64,000 nt of DNA from Chrysoporthe austroafricana (lineage: Eukaryota > Ascomycota > Sordariomycetes > Diaporthales > Cryphonectriaceae): the NCBI GenBank assembly GCA_001051155.2, contig JYIP02000003.1, forward strand, positions 4,092,001 to 4,156,000, in the 5' to 3' direction. Within the stretch, counting starts at the first letter, position 1, and each line of letters starts with the position of its first letter. Position numbers and translations under genes: made by a program. This document shows positions 11,431 to 24,743 of this stretch, piece after piece. The notes beneath the pieces were generated by a model, which saw nothing but the letters and a program-made list of their open reading frames with translations, was not told the origin of the DNA and searched no databases.

Positions 11431-14400
11431 GCCCAGGCGAGGCTGTGCGCGACGCCGGGCGCAGACACAGACGCAAACGCAGCTACCCGCCGCGCCCCCT
11501 CCGGAGCAGCGATCCGTGGCCGGCCCTCGCTCGCCACCAGCGGGCGCCGTGCTGGCGCCGTCGGGCGCCTGCCAGCTCCTCTTGGGCACACACACACAGA
11601 CGGGCAGTCAGTCGGCGGATGGGCAGAGGAGCAGGGTTTCACTCAACGCGGCCCGGGAGGCTGGGTGTCGTCAGGCAGAGGCGGTGACGGGCGTGGTGGA
11701 GAGGGCAGGTAGGTCCTCCGGCACGGGCGGCTGGCTGGCTGGCTGCCTTGCTACAACGCTGGCGATGGCGATGGGAGAGGCTCGCCGCTGCCGTCGGGGT
11801 GTCCGACGCGCCTCCTCGTGGTGGCCCCCCATGGCTGGTCGACGGGTGGCCGCCAGCCAGCGCTGGCCCGCCGTGACGGCCTAAGGAGGCGTGCGCAAGG
11901 GGGCCGACAGGTCTGGGTAACGCTGTGTTGTCTGGGGTCTGGAGGAGGGCGCCGGTCTGGGGGAGGTCGTCCTGTGGGATGCAATGGAGGAGGGTCTACG
12001 AGAATGGCACAAGCGTTACATTCCCTTGTGGAGGGAGCCAGGCGGTGATGAGTCACGACGACTACAGAGGCCCGCCGTAGGAGAGCAGCGTGGCTCGCCT
12101 CAGAGAGAGTATAGTCCACAGGAGGCGATATAGGCGCGAATAATTCCCCCCAAAAGAGGCGGCGTCCCTTCACTGACGTCTCTCGCATATGCGATCTCGT
12201 CCGGTCCCAGATGCCCACACCCACACACACACACACAACGCGGGAGCCTCCCAGGGGGGGAGGGGGGTTGCGGCGCCAGTGTGGCGGTCGCCATCCAAAT
12301 GTGACGACGGCTTGTGACAACCCCCCTAGGACCGCGCACGAGATTGCGATCATGTGCGTAACCACTACGCGGGCATAATCTGTGGCGTGGAGGGGAGGGG
12401 AGGCCCTAAGGGCAGCTCCGATACACCTCGGCCTCGCATCCACCCTTCTGGGACGGCCTGCAAGGCCAATCACGGCGCCAGCGCCGAACCCGGCGATCCT
12501 ATTCGCTCCCGCGATGGGGGCGAAAATAATGCGACAGACGCGCGCGGGAAGGTATCACAATCTCACATGAGGAATGGAGATGTGCAGATCCCACCTGCGC
12601 AGAAGGGACCCGGCCTCGCGGGTCCAAGGTCTGGACGACCGGTGGCCCAGCTGCTGCGCGTTGGTGTATCAGCTCCATCTTGGCGATCGCCAACATCACT
12701 GCGGCGCTGGTGATGACGCGCGAAGGTTTTCATGCATTTTGGTCCGAGGAAATGCTTGCGACTCCGCTAAATGAAACAGCCCATATGATTTGTAGACGGA
12801 GAGGGGAAAGACGCATCTGGATGTCGAAAGACTGAGGGAATGGGGCAGACAGGAAGAGAACCACCTCTCGAGAGAATGGGGCATGGTACAACGAGCGCGA
12901 TACGACGTAAGCATGGGAGGGACCAGTGGGATGGGGTCATACCATTGCTTCGGACCGCCTCTTGAGTTCTTGGCTACTTTTGGGGAACCAGTCTTCCAGT
13001 GCGGTCTCTGGCTCCGCACGACTTCGCTGTCGCTCGAGATGCACCCATCGCGAATGGAGGTCCGGCCGCCTGCGAGTCTTTGGAGAGCCTCTCCGGCCTC
13101 CCAACCACAGCTCGCCGTCCGAGACATTGCACGACTGATGCCCAATGTCGCCGGTGACGTGGAAAGCTTTCTCCCAGTCGACACGGCGGAGAGAAAAGAA
13201 AGGTCCGGACTGACGCTTGTCATCCACTGAGACCGCAAGCGCGGCCTGGCGCGAGGCCGCCTCCTCTGCGAATCGGCCACTCGAGGGCATTTGATGAGCT
13301 GCAATGCGAAAATCGTGGGCACCATGGTATCCCGACGTGCAGGCGGGGAAGAGGCATTTCGGTGGCGTTCAATGATCAATTGTCGTCACATCATAGCAGC
13401 CCAATTGCAGACGAAGGATATATGACCTACCACGACCCGAGTGCCCACTTGGGTCGAGTCATCCATGCCATAAATCTCGGCAAGGCGGGTATCCGCCAGT
13501 GCTTAAACATTGTTTGGATGAGCCCAACGATGTGCTTCATGCACCCTTACATCCGACCTCCGTGACGTGGAGTCGAGATAGACGTGATGGCGACAAGCCT
13601 GGACCCGGCCTCGAGCGCAGTACTGTCCGTGGTGGTGGCCGGCCTACTGACGGTATTTGATGAAGAGCTCCCATCCCAGTCCAATAGGTCGGCACCCAAG
13701 AGCCTGCATCCCAGGAGCCGGAAAGTGTGGTCCCGCGGAATCACCCCCGGCTGGGTTGATGCATCTCGGGAAGGCTTCTGCAACCCTGCGTGTGAACGGC
13801 GTCGATCGCCCAATGTCATGGCAGATCGCTGGTGTTGCGATTGTCAGGGGCTTTTCCCGTGTACGGGTTCTGTGCGCTCTTTTGCTAGTACCAGGCAGGT
13901 ATTGAGGGCGAAGAGGGGGCTCATCGTCGAGGGCCTGGGTGCTGTCAGAAGCTTGGGTCGCGGATGTCCTCGGATCACCAGTGCCTAATGGGACGAGGGT
14001 ACCGGCACCCTTACCGTCCAACCCCGGCCCGTGGGATTTAGGTAGTATCCTTGAGGGTCGGCCTCCCTGTCGACTTTCTGTACGACATGCTTTGGGCCGC
14101 ATGCCCCGCTCAGATGTACGAAGGCAGGCAAGGTCGAATCTCTCGAAAGGGTGCGAGCAGGAGCCAGTCCCGGGCCCGCGCTCGAAATCCGCCGCAGAAA
14201 CAACGAGATAGGGACGCGAAAAGTTTTGTGGTGTGGCTTCCCTCCATGTCGGGACGTTGATTCTGCCACGGACTAGGAGGACTGCAGCAAGCAGCATCGC
14301 CAATTCGCCCGAGCACAACGAAGAAACCGCCGCCTTACTTTCTTTTTTAGGGCGCTCGCAGTCCCGACCAGAAGATGCAATCAAGAGATGCCACGCGGAC

Positions 14401-17400
14401 CTCGAGCTGGCGCTGCTGCAACCTCTCGTAGACGCAGCGTGCGCCTGAGATCGACAGTCGTCGAGGTCGGCCACGATGCTCGGGGCACCAATGCACAGCG
14501 TTCGCAAGCGTTGTTTGACAGCATACGAGCTGCAAGGCACAAGTGCAGTAGGTCTAACGCGATGAGAGGAGCCTTGGTGGTGGAAGGTCTTCAGTCATGA
14601 CATTCCAGCAATGAGACATGGCGAAGCGTGGGGTAAAGACAAGACATCCGGTAGTGCTTTCGCTCTGCGCTGCACAACGTGTTGATTTGCCCTTGCTTTT
14701 TCCTCTTTTTACTTTTTCTTTTCTTTTGGTTTTTTAATATAAATCATGCTCGAAGAGGCTTGGGCGGAATGCAGCCCGCTGACCGGTCTGTGGAGCGGCC
14801 ATCATGTAAGCACTGTAAGCTGTATCACCCACAACGCGTTGGAAATTAGGAGGGCGGGAACGTCGATAACAGAGCTTCGCATACCTGACAAGGGCAGGGT
14901 CGCAGAGGTCTGCAGAAGGACTCGACGAGGTAGCAGTGCGTCAAGCGAGTCCAAGGTACGCACGGCCCCTCCTTCACGACCCGTTCCTGTGTGGCGTGCA
15001 GGAGAGCGGGACGCAATCGCAGGAGTGGTGGCCCCCTCAGCAACTGCCCCGGGTGGCTAGGGTTTGTTGATGGCAGACAGGGCAAGATGCAGGAGAGCTA
15101 ACGTCGCTTGGACAATATTGCATTGGCTTCATGCCGGAACCGGCCTGCGAAGGTCAATTGGGAAGGAGATGCTGCCATTAATAGATTCGAGAGATGGACC
15201 TCAGCTTCATCAGACCATGACAGTCGGGTTCTTGGCCCGGCACAATAGTGTCCTCCACCGTCGAGGACGGGGACGAATCGCACAGCGGTAAGGACGTGCA
15301 ATGGAGCTAGAGGGCGTGCCGGCCCTCGGCCGAACTAAACTTCGACGGGGGGTGCGCTGGGGCGGTCCAGAGGCGCGCTTCTCCCGGTGCCTAGCGTCAT
15401 CCTGCCGCTGGTCTTGTACTATACCTAGTAGTAGGCGACCGGGGGGAGGGCGTAGGCAGGGTGGAGAGCGCGCGAGGGTGCTGTGATAATCAGCTCGGGC
15501 CCACCACGCACCCCGGGCATGGTTGCTGAGGCAGTACCCAGCAGACAGGGTAGAGAGCGCCTCATGTCGACTGCAGACATGATGCTGTGTGGTTGCATGG
15601 CAGCAGCTCCTGCGCCCAGGTATACATATATAGCAAAGCGGACGCAGTCGACGTGACGGCTGTGTGCCTGGAAGACTGGTTCGTCGTGTTTCGATCCCTG
15701 ACCCCTCTGCGCAACCCGTGTGCCCCGTCGAGATTCTGAGATGAGCGAGCACGAGGATCTGCAGCTCGAATGGCCAAAGATAGCGTGCAGGAACGGGGCA
15801 TGGGATGTGTGATACAGCCACGAGCGAGTCAGCGCCGCGGGGAGCGACGAGCGGTGATGGGGGCACGACTGTGAAATGTCGTGCCAACCCGTGGTACGGG
15901 CGCCCGGGGGGTTCCAACGACCAGTCCGATCTCAGTAGCTCTGCCCGTTATCAAGGCGGATGGTACGTTCCTCCCGTTCTCTTCTGGCCGTGGAAGCCAC
16001 GCAGAAGAAACGTTTGCCTGCAAACCATGCCGTGTGTGCATCACATGGCACTATTGGAAAGCCCATGAGGCGATCCATACCGGTGGTGGTTGGCGGGCCA
16101 GGGGCGCGGGACGAAAGGCGTCACATCTTGAGTATGATGTCGACCTTCGGAGGGTGGTATATCCCTCCCCGAGGGTGGCCGCCTCGGGGCAAGTTCGAGG
16201 CCCTTTCCTGGCGTCCGGCCACACAGAGGCACCCTGCTCTGCACGGTGGAGACGAGTCGTCAGGTTGTACCAAAACATGTATGACAAAGAGGCCACTGCT
16301 CCGGGTCGACGACTTCGGCAGCGGCCTGCCGAGCCAAGGCGTGCCGAGAGACAGTGGGTGGCCCCAGGGGTCCAGGCAGATCTGTAGCTGCAGAGCCGCC
16401 AGAGGATTCCTTGATACGCTCTTGAGGCATTCCTCTTCGCTCCTCCTGCCGCCGAGCACATGCAGATCAGGGACACGACGCGCCAATTGCTGCGCCGGGA
16501 GCGTCAGGAAGACCATGTTTCCCCGCGGACGGCGCCGAGCATATGACCGCGGGCGGTGAGACAGGAGCAGGCCCACGGCGTCGTGCCGTCGAGTCGAGGC
16601 CATGGGGCAGCAAGCCATTGACGCCGCCGAGGTGGCTGACTGCCTGACCGACTCCTCGTCTCGTCCCCGGCAGGGTGGTGGTGATGGCAGCACACGCTGA
16701 CGCGCCGAATACCGGAGGGCTGGGGGGGCACGAGTGTCTCGGTGCCAGAGGCTGTGGTCTGACCGGACGGCGTGCTAGCAGGTTCGACGCACCTCCGATG
16801 GTGAGCTTCCTGGGCGATTGCATCTGCTGCACGGTGATGGGCGATAGGCGGACAGGGGAAGCGAGCGAACGATGGGGTTGACTTGACGACAGGGCAGACG
16901 AGGTGCGAGGCCAACGTCGGACGGCCATAGGCAGTCGCGGGGTGGAGACGTGGGGAGACCGGGATAGCGCCTGCCAGAGGGGAGCGCCAATCAGCGGCAC
17001 GAGCCCATCACATCGCAGGGGTACCTTGCATAGTGCTGTAGATGCGCCGCCAATAGCGGAAGGAGCTTTAGCGCCCAAACGTTTTCTCGACCTCACCTCG
17101 TGGTTGCTCGGGCCTGTCTTTGGTCCATGCCCTGCCATGCGATGCCCTGCCCTGCCCCTCTGCCCATCTATCTCCCTCTGCTTCCGCCCCCCCGCACTCT
17201 GTGCTCTGGCCAGTCAGTACCCGGTACCTGTGAACCGCCAGTGTGGCGATGAGGGCCAGCCGAACGGGCCTGGAGGGAGCTGGAGCCCGGAATAGAACTG
17301 GAACTGCAGAGCCGAGGCGGCGAGGCCCAAGATGGCTCCGCAGGGCCTGAGGGACGGGTCATGTCGGGCACAGAGAGAGAGGGCAGCGGGCCTAGGTACC

Positions 17401-19465
17401 CAGCAGATATCGACATCAGCGCCGGAGCCAGTGGCGTGGCATGGCATGGTCTGGCATGGCAGGCGTTGAATCGTGGCTTTTCCTGCGTCCTATGTACGGG
17501 GTACCTGACGGCAGAGCCCATGTCAGGTACAGGACGGCCAGGCGCGCCGCACAACCCAGCGGGCAGCAGGCCCATCCTCGAGGCCGCAGGTACTCGGCAC
17601 CTGGGGTGCTGCCCGGTACCCACCACAGCACATACGGTCCTAATGGACCGGTGTCCTGCGTGTGGGCGGACGTGCGTGCGTATGCGTGTATGTGTGTGCG
17701 TGCGTGTGTGTGTGTCGCGGCTGCGGTCATCCTCCGTTCGTCCCGATCATCTCGCATCGTTGACAGGCGTTGGGAGGGGCCCGCGCTCGAGGGTGAGGGT
17801 GAGGCGGCGCGCGGAGCCACCAGCCAGCAGCAGGCGGGCTCACGCCCACAGGAGAGTGAGAGATAGAGAGAGAGTCACATCGTGGCTTCGCAATTGGCCT
17901 CTGCGGCTCGGTCAAATCTCGAGGCCGCGCTGGCCAGGTGACAGCAATAGGCCAGCATCATACAGCAGGAAGTGGAGGCTGATGATGGGACGCTCCCCAG
18001 GTACGAGATACCTGGCTGCACCTCGACCAACCAGCAGGGGGCGCCGCCGCTGGCTGCTGCACCCTCGCTCCGGCAGGGCCTCCAGCCCTTTCCCTATCCC
18101 GTGCCTCCCACGCCTGCCTCGGCCGTGCCTCTGGCTGGTGCTTGCCGTCTTGTCGAGGTACGGCGCGCTCATAGGCCTGCCGCCATCCCTGCCTGGTGCC
18201 TGGGTGCTGGGGGGAGGGGCGCCCGGGGTGCCAGGTTCCTTCTCCGTCGCCGTGCAGTGCTGGCCCGCCAGGCGAGCCGGCCAGGGCAAGCACCGGATAC
18301 CCGCTCCCAGACTCACCATGCCATCCTCGCCTCACGCGCAGGCTGGGCGGGCTGGACCCTCTCATGGGTGGAAAAGGGCTCTAGTTTTTTTATGGGCTCG
18401 TCCTGGGATCGCCCATCGACAGGCCAGGGCCCTGTCGGTTTAGGCGCTGAAGTCGCGACTTATTGCCCTCCCCACCCCCATACACCCACACCTCCAACCG
18501 CTCCCGTCGTGTTTAATTCTCCCCTCCTCGCGGCTCCTCCTCCTCCCTCGCCCGTCTTGCACCTCCCTCTCGCACTTCCTGTTGTCAGACTCTGGCGTGA
18601 CAGACGATCCTCACGATCCTCCGCCCGTCGAGAGAGCAGCAGGGAAAAAAAAGGCTGCCCGCGAGACAAGCGCCTGACGCCGCCCGAGCCCGCCCGCCCA
18701 ACGAGGCACCCATCTCTGGAATCCTGCCGCTGCGCCCAAAAGGCGGGTAACCTATCACTAGAGAACCGTTGCCGCCCGCATACATATCTCGTGCGTCTAA
18801 GGGGGACGTCTCTCATCCGAGCCGTGCGACTCGGGGGCCTGCCGTACCTGACATAACCTCACACCCCCCCCTTCCGTCTCCTGCTCGTCGCAGATTCTTT
18901 TTCCTCGCCTGTCCCCCTTCGCCCTCCTCCTCCTCCTCCTCCTCTTCCTCCTCCTGCTGCTGCTGCCGCCGCCGCCGCTCCCGCCCTGGACATCGACAGC
19001 GAGGTAGACCCATATAGCGGCCACGACGCCTACGCAACACAGGTATCCCCAGGCACAGCAGACGCCTCCTGGGCCCCCGTGTTGTGGCCTAGCTCCTCGC
19101 CGCAAGCCATATACCGGGGTTGCTGACCGGCACGCCTGAGACACCCAGCGCCGAGGAGAGCTTGGTCCGGGAACGGACAGCGAGGTGTTCCATGTGATGC
19201 CCAAAGCGCCAACGGTGTAGCCTGCTCGCGCGACCTTGGTTCGTCGTTTCGACGCTTCCCGGAGGGGTGTGTCCTTCCCTACCGCCTGGTATGTGTGACC
19301 TTCCCCGTGCGCACTGACACACAAGTCCTGGGGCCTTCGGAGAAGAGGGGGCCTCGGAGTTGAGAGAGTGCAAACCTGCCCCCCAGGCGAGTTGCTTCTT
19401 CCATGCGGCCATCCAGCTGACCGTGCCCGTGGGCTGCTACACAAAGATCACGAACGAAGCATATC

Positions 19466-22400
19466 ATGTCCGCCGCGGCCACATCTTCGCGGCCGCCGAG
19501 GGGTCGCTCGACATCGACACCCTTGTCCTCGAGGCCGGACGGGACCAGCCTGGACGACTTCAAGATGTCGCCAAAGTCGATACTGCGGTACTTCGACCCA
19601 ACGGCGGCGACCGCCTCCATGTTCCTGTATGCCCAGGGCAACTCGGTTGTGTGCTGCCACCACGACACCCTGACCATAGAGCGGAGGTTCACCCGCCACT
19701 CTGACGAGGTCCAGATCCTGGCTGTGGACAACCAGAGCGAGCTGGGCGCGGGGAGGCTGGTGGTCAGCTACGATGCCGGCCAGACGGCTATAGTGTGGGA
19801 CATAATGTCCGGGGAGGAGGTCGCCCGCTTTGCGTCCTATGAGCACCTGACTGCTGCCGCGTGGATGAGGAACGGCAACGTCGCCTTCGGTGAGTCCGGC
19901 TCTCGAGAATGTGTCCATGTTTTCGGCTCTCTAACACCGCAGCGTAGGCAATACCCAGGGCAATATCATGCTCTTTGAGCCGACGACGTCGGAACACATA
20001 TCTGCCAGGACAATTGACCAAATCGCAGTGACAGCGCTGGCACCATCTGCGGACTGCCGGACGTTTGCCATCGGGTCCGTGATAATTCGTGTACTACCCC
20101 CCCTGTTCAGAGCGGCGAGTGCTGACCGCGGCCCCTAGGTATCAAAACGGCTCTCTATTGATTGCGACTCTGCAGCCACGCTTCACCATCCTGCATAATC
20201 TGACCACCTCCCGAGGGCCTTCGCCAATTGTGACCCTCAATTGGCATGCCTCGTCGTCGCGCCAGAAGTCGGACATGCTCGCCGTGCAGACAAACGACGG
20301 CGATCTGAGGGTGTGGAGCGTGTCCAAGGCTTACAACAGCGCAGACCCGGCCAAGGTTGTGAGGATCCTCAAAAAATCCGAAAACTACATAGCTGGGGCC
20401 AACTGGATGTCATGGTCCAAGAACGGAAGAATTATCCAATATTGCGAGTCGTGAGTTTGGCCCATCAGGCTTTCCCCCCTCCTAACCTGAAAATCTCACT
20501 CGGACAAGGCTGACTGTACAAAAGCGAGACCTTGTCTTGGGACGTAAGAACCAAGCATGTCACATATGATAAGATACCAACGCTTGAGCACATCAAGGGG
20601 CTGGCGGTCTACGGGCCGGGAGCAAGCCTCTTCACGCTCGGTGCAAACAACACCGTGCAGCAGTTTGATCTGAACGCTCCCGCTATGATGGTGGCGAACG
20701 TGCAGCACCCTGCCAACCTGCTGCCCCCGTCGCCACCAGTGTCGATCGAGGAGCAGGACAAAGGGGCTGCCGCGGCTTCGGACTCGGAGACGGGCTCGAT
20801 CCACATCAGTGCAGACATCTCCGAGAGCGAAGAGGACCAGGCACCCCCAATGGCCAGGATTGCAAGGGCAGGGACGATGCATTCATCCGACGAGGACCAG
20901 TATCGAACAGCAAGTCCGGTCTCGAGCCGGAGTGGCGCCTCGGACGTGTCCTCGACCAGCTCACGGACGCCTGGGCGCTACCAGGCCTCGCTCCAGTCTC
21001 GTGGTTTGACTGACAACACCTACATCTCGACTGGCTCTTCGAATCAGTCGTCTGCCCTCCATGGGAAGGCCAAGCGGGAGAGCTCGTCATTTTCGACCAG
21101 CAGCCTAAGCTCCGTGTCTATGGGCTCCTCGACTAGCCGCCCACGACACAAGCCGTCCCGCCTGAGGAACGAAGTTCCCAGGAGTCCTGACGACGCGAAG
21201 GTTACAGACCTGTTCAAGTTCACCCGCAGCCGTCTTAGCGATCTGGCTTACAAGAGGCCACCCATGGTGAACAACAGCCGCCTGACAAATGACGACCTCC
21301 GCCGCCAGATGCTCTGCACCATCTTCGGATGGACCAAGGAGGCGGAGGATCTTGTGCGGGACGAGATGAGCCGGCATCCACAGGGCACGCCTACCCGGAT
21401 CCTCCTTGCGAAGTGGCTGGGCGATATCGACCCGGACATCATGGCAACCAGCTCGGAGAATATGACGTCCTCGGATTGGATGCTCTTAGCACTGAGTGGC
21501 ATTGGGGGCACGGCAGCACAACACAAGCTGGGACAGGCATACGTACAGCGGCTTCTCGAGCAAGGCGATATCCACTCGGCGGTCACTATCATGATCGGTA
21601 TGGGAGACCAGACGGACGCAATCGAGATTTACATCTCCCACAAGAGATTCCTCGAGGCGCTGATCTTGACCTGCATCTGCTTCCCTTCTGTCTGGGAGCG
21701 CCAGGCGCAGATCATCAGGAAGTGGGGAGAATGGGCCGTTCAGCACGGGCACCAGCAGTTGGCCATCCGATGGTAAGTCCCAAGCGGCGGTGACGTTGGA
21801 ATTCATGATGACTAACGAGCTTATAGCTTTGCCTGCACTGAGAGAGAATCATCTGAGCCTTGGTCATCGCCTTCGGCGCAGCAGATCGCTTTCCAGAACA
21901 TCGACACTGCGGTGACCACGAGCCCCAGCATCCCCGAGATTCTGAGTCCTCCTCTGTCACCGCCCGGCTTGAACCGCGGACCTCAGCGGAGCATTGCCAA
22001 GACGTCTGCCCTCAAGTTGATCACATCTTTCGGAGAACAGAACAACAAGTCCAAGTTTTTCTCGACGAATGATGGCGGGCAGACTCCCATTGCGGCCGGT
22101 GTCACCCCGATCGCCGAGTCTGCTATCTCTCCGAGGGCCGAGGAGATGTCTACAGCATTCCTGAGACCATCGAACCGCAGTGCCTTCACCACTCCAACCA
22201 CAGCCCGTCCACAGGGTAACTTTAACCGCGGACGACTTCCTTCCATTGGTGAGATGCCGAGTGACAACAACTTGCGCCATACCGCAAAGCTCAACGTGAA
22301 GCCTGCTCCTGGAATTGAAATCCTTACACCGCCGCTTGACGCTTCCGCTGCGAAGCAGGGCCCTGCCTCCAAGAAACCGGCTGATGATGGCAATCTCTCC

Positions 22401-24743
22401 CAAGGTTTGGCTCTGCAGCGTGCTGCGACTGCCAGCCCGATGATGATGAGGGATTCTCCCCGCAAGAGGGAGCCGCCGCCACCATCCCCAGGGCCTGAGT
22501 CTCAGGCAGCTCTGATGGCAAGCGGCCGCAGCAGCCGCAACGGACCCCGTGAGCGCATGCCAAGCGGTCTCGAGCTCCAGCTCCAGGCCCTGGACGACGC
22601 CGCGTCTAGCGATGTGACCTCCCCGGAGCAGTCTGTCTCGTCTGCCCGCTTCCACTGGCCATCCAGGCGCCGCGGTCCGGGTTCCATCTCGAGCGCTGCT
22701 TCTGCTGCTCCTTCTGGTGTTTCTGTCACGTCCAATAAGCACCGCGGCCACGGCCAGAAGAGCCTGGACGACTACATCAGCAGCATCGAGGCGGCCAAGC
22801 TGCGTTCGCAGAATAACTCGCGTGGCCACAGCAGAGACGGACGAAGCAAGACCCGTGACAGCAGCCGGACGCGCGCCGGAGCCGCCCAGGAGCAGCCATC
22901 CGATGATCGTGGCCGCACTTCCTCTCGAGGATACACCCCCAGAGGCGGCAAGCGGTCTCCCAGGTCCCCTGTTCCGATGTCCCCTGAGGATCTCCTCAAC
23001 CTGAGCACGCCCAAGTACGACGAGCAGGGTGATGAGCCAAGCACCGTCCGCAAGACCAGCACTGTCCGGGCCTCGTCCAAGAGCAGAACTCGTCGAGACT
23101 CGAGCCGCGATGAGCGGAAGAACGTCCCCCCTCTGGAGACCCCCCGTGGTCGCAGCAGTGGCCGACAAGGATCGCGACCTCGGTCCCCGACGTCTCCGGT
23201 CCCAATGTCCGCTGGCGGCGCCCAGCACTTCCAGGGCTCTGAAGACGAGGAGGACTACAGGAGGGCCAAAGAGGAGCAGGCTCGTTTCCGCAGCAAGGCC
23301 AGATCGCGTGGCGGTAGCAAGTCTCGCGAGCCCTCGCCGAACCAAGCCGATCGCGACCATTCGGAGAGCCGTCGCCGTCAAGAGCACAACGGCTCCGTCG
23401 AGTATCGGGTTCGGACCCCCGGAGCCCAGTCCGTCACCAGCGGCCACGCCGGAGATCTGAAGGCCATGAAGGACGAGCGCCAGCTCAAGAAGGAGGCCGC
23501 AGCACGCGAGCTCGAGGAGCGCCGCAAGTCTCTTGCCAAGCGACCTCTGGCGCCTCCGATCCCTCACCCCGATGAGCTCTCTCCTGCTCTTTCCTCCGTC
23601 TCGGGTATGAGCATCCCCCGTGCACCTACCGCGCCCAACGACTTCGAGCTCCCCAGCACCACCTTCGCGGAGCCCAAGCAGCTACCTCCTCGGAGCCGCA
23701 CCGCCGAGCCCGAGAAGCGGAGCATGTACGCACAGCAGCCCACACGTCCTGTGATCGGCCTGCCTGCGACTCCCAAGGCGTTCCGTCTGGTCATGGACAC
23801 CCAGAAGCCGTTGAGCCCCGAGGAGCCTGTGCCACCGATTCCCCTGACCTTTGCGCAGGCTACGTCGCCACAGTCGCCACACTCCCGCCAGAACTCCCCA
23901 CAGAAGGAGAGCTCGTCTCCAGGCGCGGGCGGCGGCCTCACACTGCTGCCCTCCACCGTATACCAGCCACCGAGCCGACCGACTATTCAGCGCTGCGTCT
24001 CTGCCCCGCCTGAGGAGCCTGTTCCGCCGCAGGCGCTGCAGGGCCATGGCCCAAGTGGGGGCAGGCATGCGAGAGGCAACTCTCTGAGGAAGCTGAGCAC
24101 GCCTGACGCCCACTCCTCTTCGTACAGGCGTGCTGTCGACGACAACGCCGTTGGCCAGTCTACCTTCTACCCCTCGAACGAGGACCAAGTCCCTCCTCCG
24201 CCTCCGCCCCCGCCGGTTCTGAAGGAGCTCCAGCACCTCGCCATTCCTCCCCCGCCTCCTCCAGCCCCCCTGCCCTTTGCGCATGGAGGCAAGGCCCCGG
24301 TCGTCTACGGTGGAAAGACCTCGGGCACGATTGAGGTCGTTATGGACAACGACGACCAGGCCCCCAACGACACCAACGTCGTTCCCGTTGCCGAGACAGC
24401 CGCGCCTGTTGTCCCCGTCCCCGTGCCCACGCCGTCCCGCGGCCACCACCGCGGCCGCAGCAGCGTGGACAACAGCATCGCGGGGCGCATCTCCCGCGCC
24501 ACCGAGCGCCTGCGAAGCTCCTCGCGCAGCAGGAACAACTCGAGCGTGGTCAGCCGCACGAAGTCGCCCATCGAGGTCGGCGCGCCGGCGCCGTACGAGA
24601 GCATCCCGATGCCTGGCCACAGCAAGTCGGGAAGCATCGGAGGCCCGCCTGTCAGCTTCCACAACCGCGAGTTGAGGAGCCCGATCGACGGGCGACAGCT
24701 AAAGGACCTCCCTACTGGGATGGGCCCTGGGGATCTGATTTGA
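19466..24743 (+). CDS. WD40-repeat/helical-solenoid protein with long disordered Pro/Ser-rich tail
   Basis: Five exons: 19466-19889, 19948-20074, 20139-20450, 20525-21772 and 21827-24743, giving 1675 aa. Joins restore continuous sequence, for example GNTQGNIMLF across intron 1 and SETLSWDV across intron 3. Residues about 40-310 form WD40 blades (HSDEVQILAVDNQ, TAIVWDIMSGEEVARF, DGDLRVWSVS, SETLSWDV). A Ser-rich linker follows. Residues about 540-715 are an alpha-solenoid (DDLRRQMLCTIFGWTKEAE, then QGDIHSAVTIMIGMGDQTDAIEIYI) of the kind that follows the propeller in Gemin5, WDR17 and coat-type proteins. From about 720 to the end the chain is disordered, with Arg/Ser repeats, a charged coiled coil near 1230 (KDERQLKKEAAARELEERRK) and polyproline near 1490-1515. 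The architecture suggests a scaffold; I do not assign a specific name. Confidence 0.9.

Larger units (their letters stand above)
8506..19465. other. Gene-poor, microsatellite-rich region, about 11 kb
   Basis: No recognisable protein-coding gene on either strand. The longest frames (298 aa minus at 13644-14540, 360 aa plus at 17361-18443) have random composition or run through CA/GT repeats. The region has a CA repeat at 10018-10042, TG-rich DNA at 10685-10860, a GC minisatellite at 11247-11430, a CA run near 12228, a GT-rich stretch at 17670-17715, CTC/CTG triplets near 18925-18975, and several GGTAC words between 17.0 and 18.0 kb. The last 900 bases are pyrimidine-rich leader of the WD40 gene. 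Lineage-specific or noncoding RNA genes cannot be excluded. Confidence 0.5.

Noticed and set aside
13644..14540. 298-aa open frame on the minus strand
   Set aside because: Rich in Arg, Ser, Cys and Pro without any conserved-looking block. Long chance frames are common in DNA of this GC content.
15210..15917. 235-aa minus-strand open frame
   Set aside because: Composition is random (Arg, Pro, His, Cys) and no motif is seen.
17361..18443. 360-aa open frame on the plus strand
   Set aside because: It runs through a GT-rich stretch (VCVCVRVCV) and its composition is random; no family resemblance on reading, and no start context or introns to support it.
21957..23567. 536-aa open frame antisense to the WD40 gene
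   Set aside because: Complement of a disordered, low-complexity coding region; no independent features.
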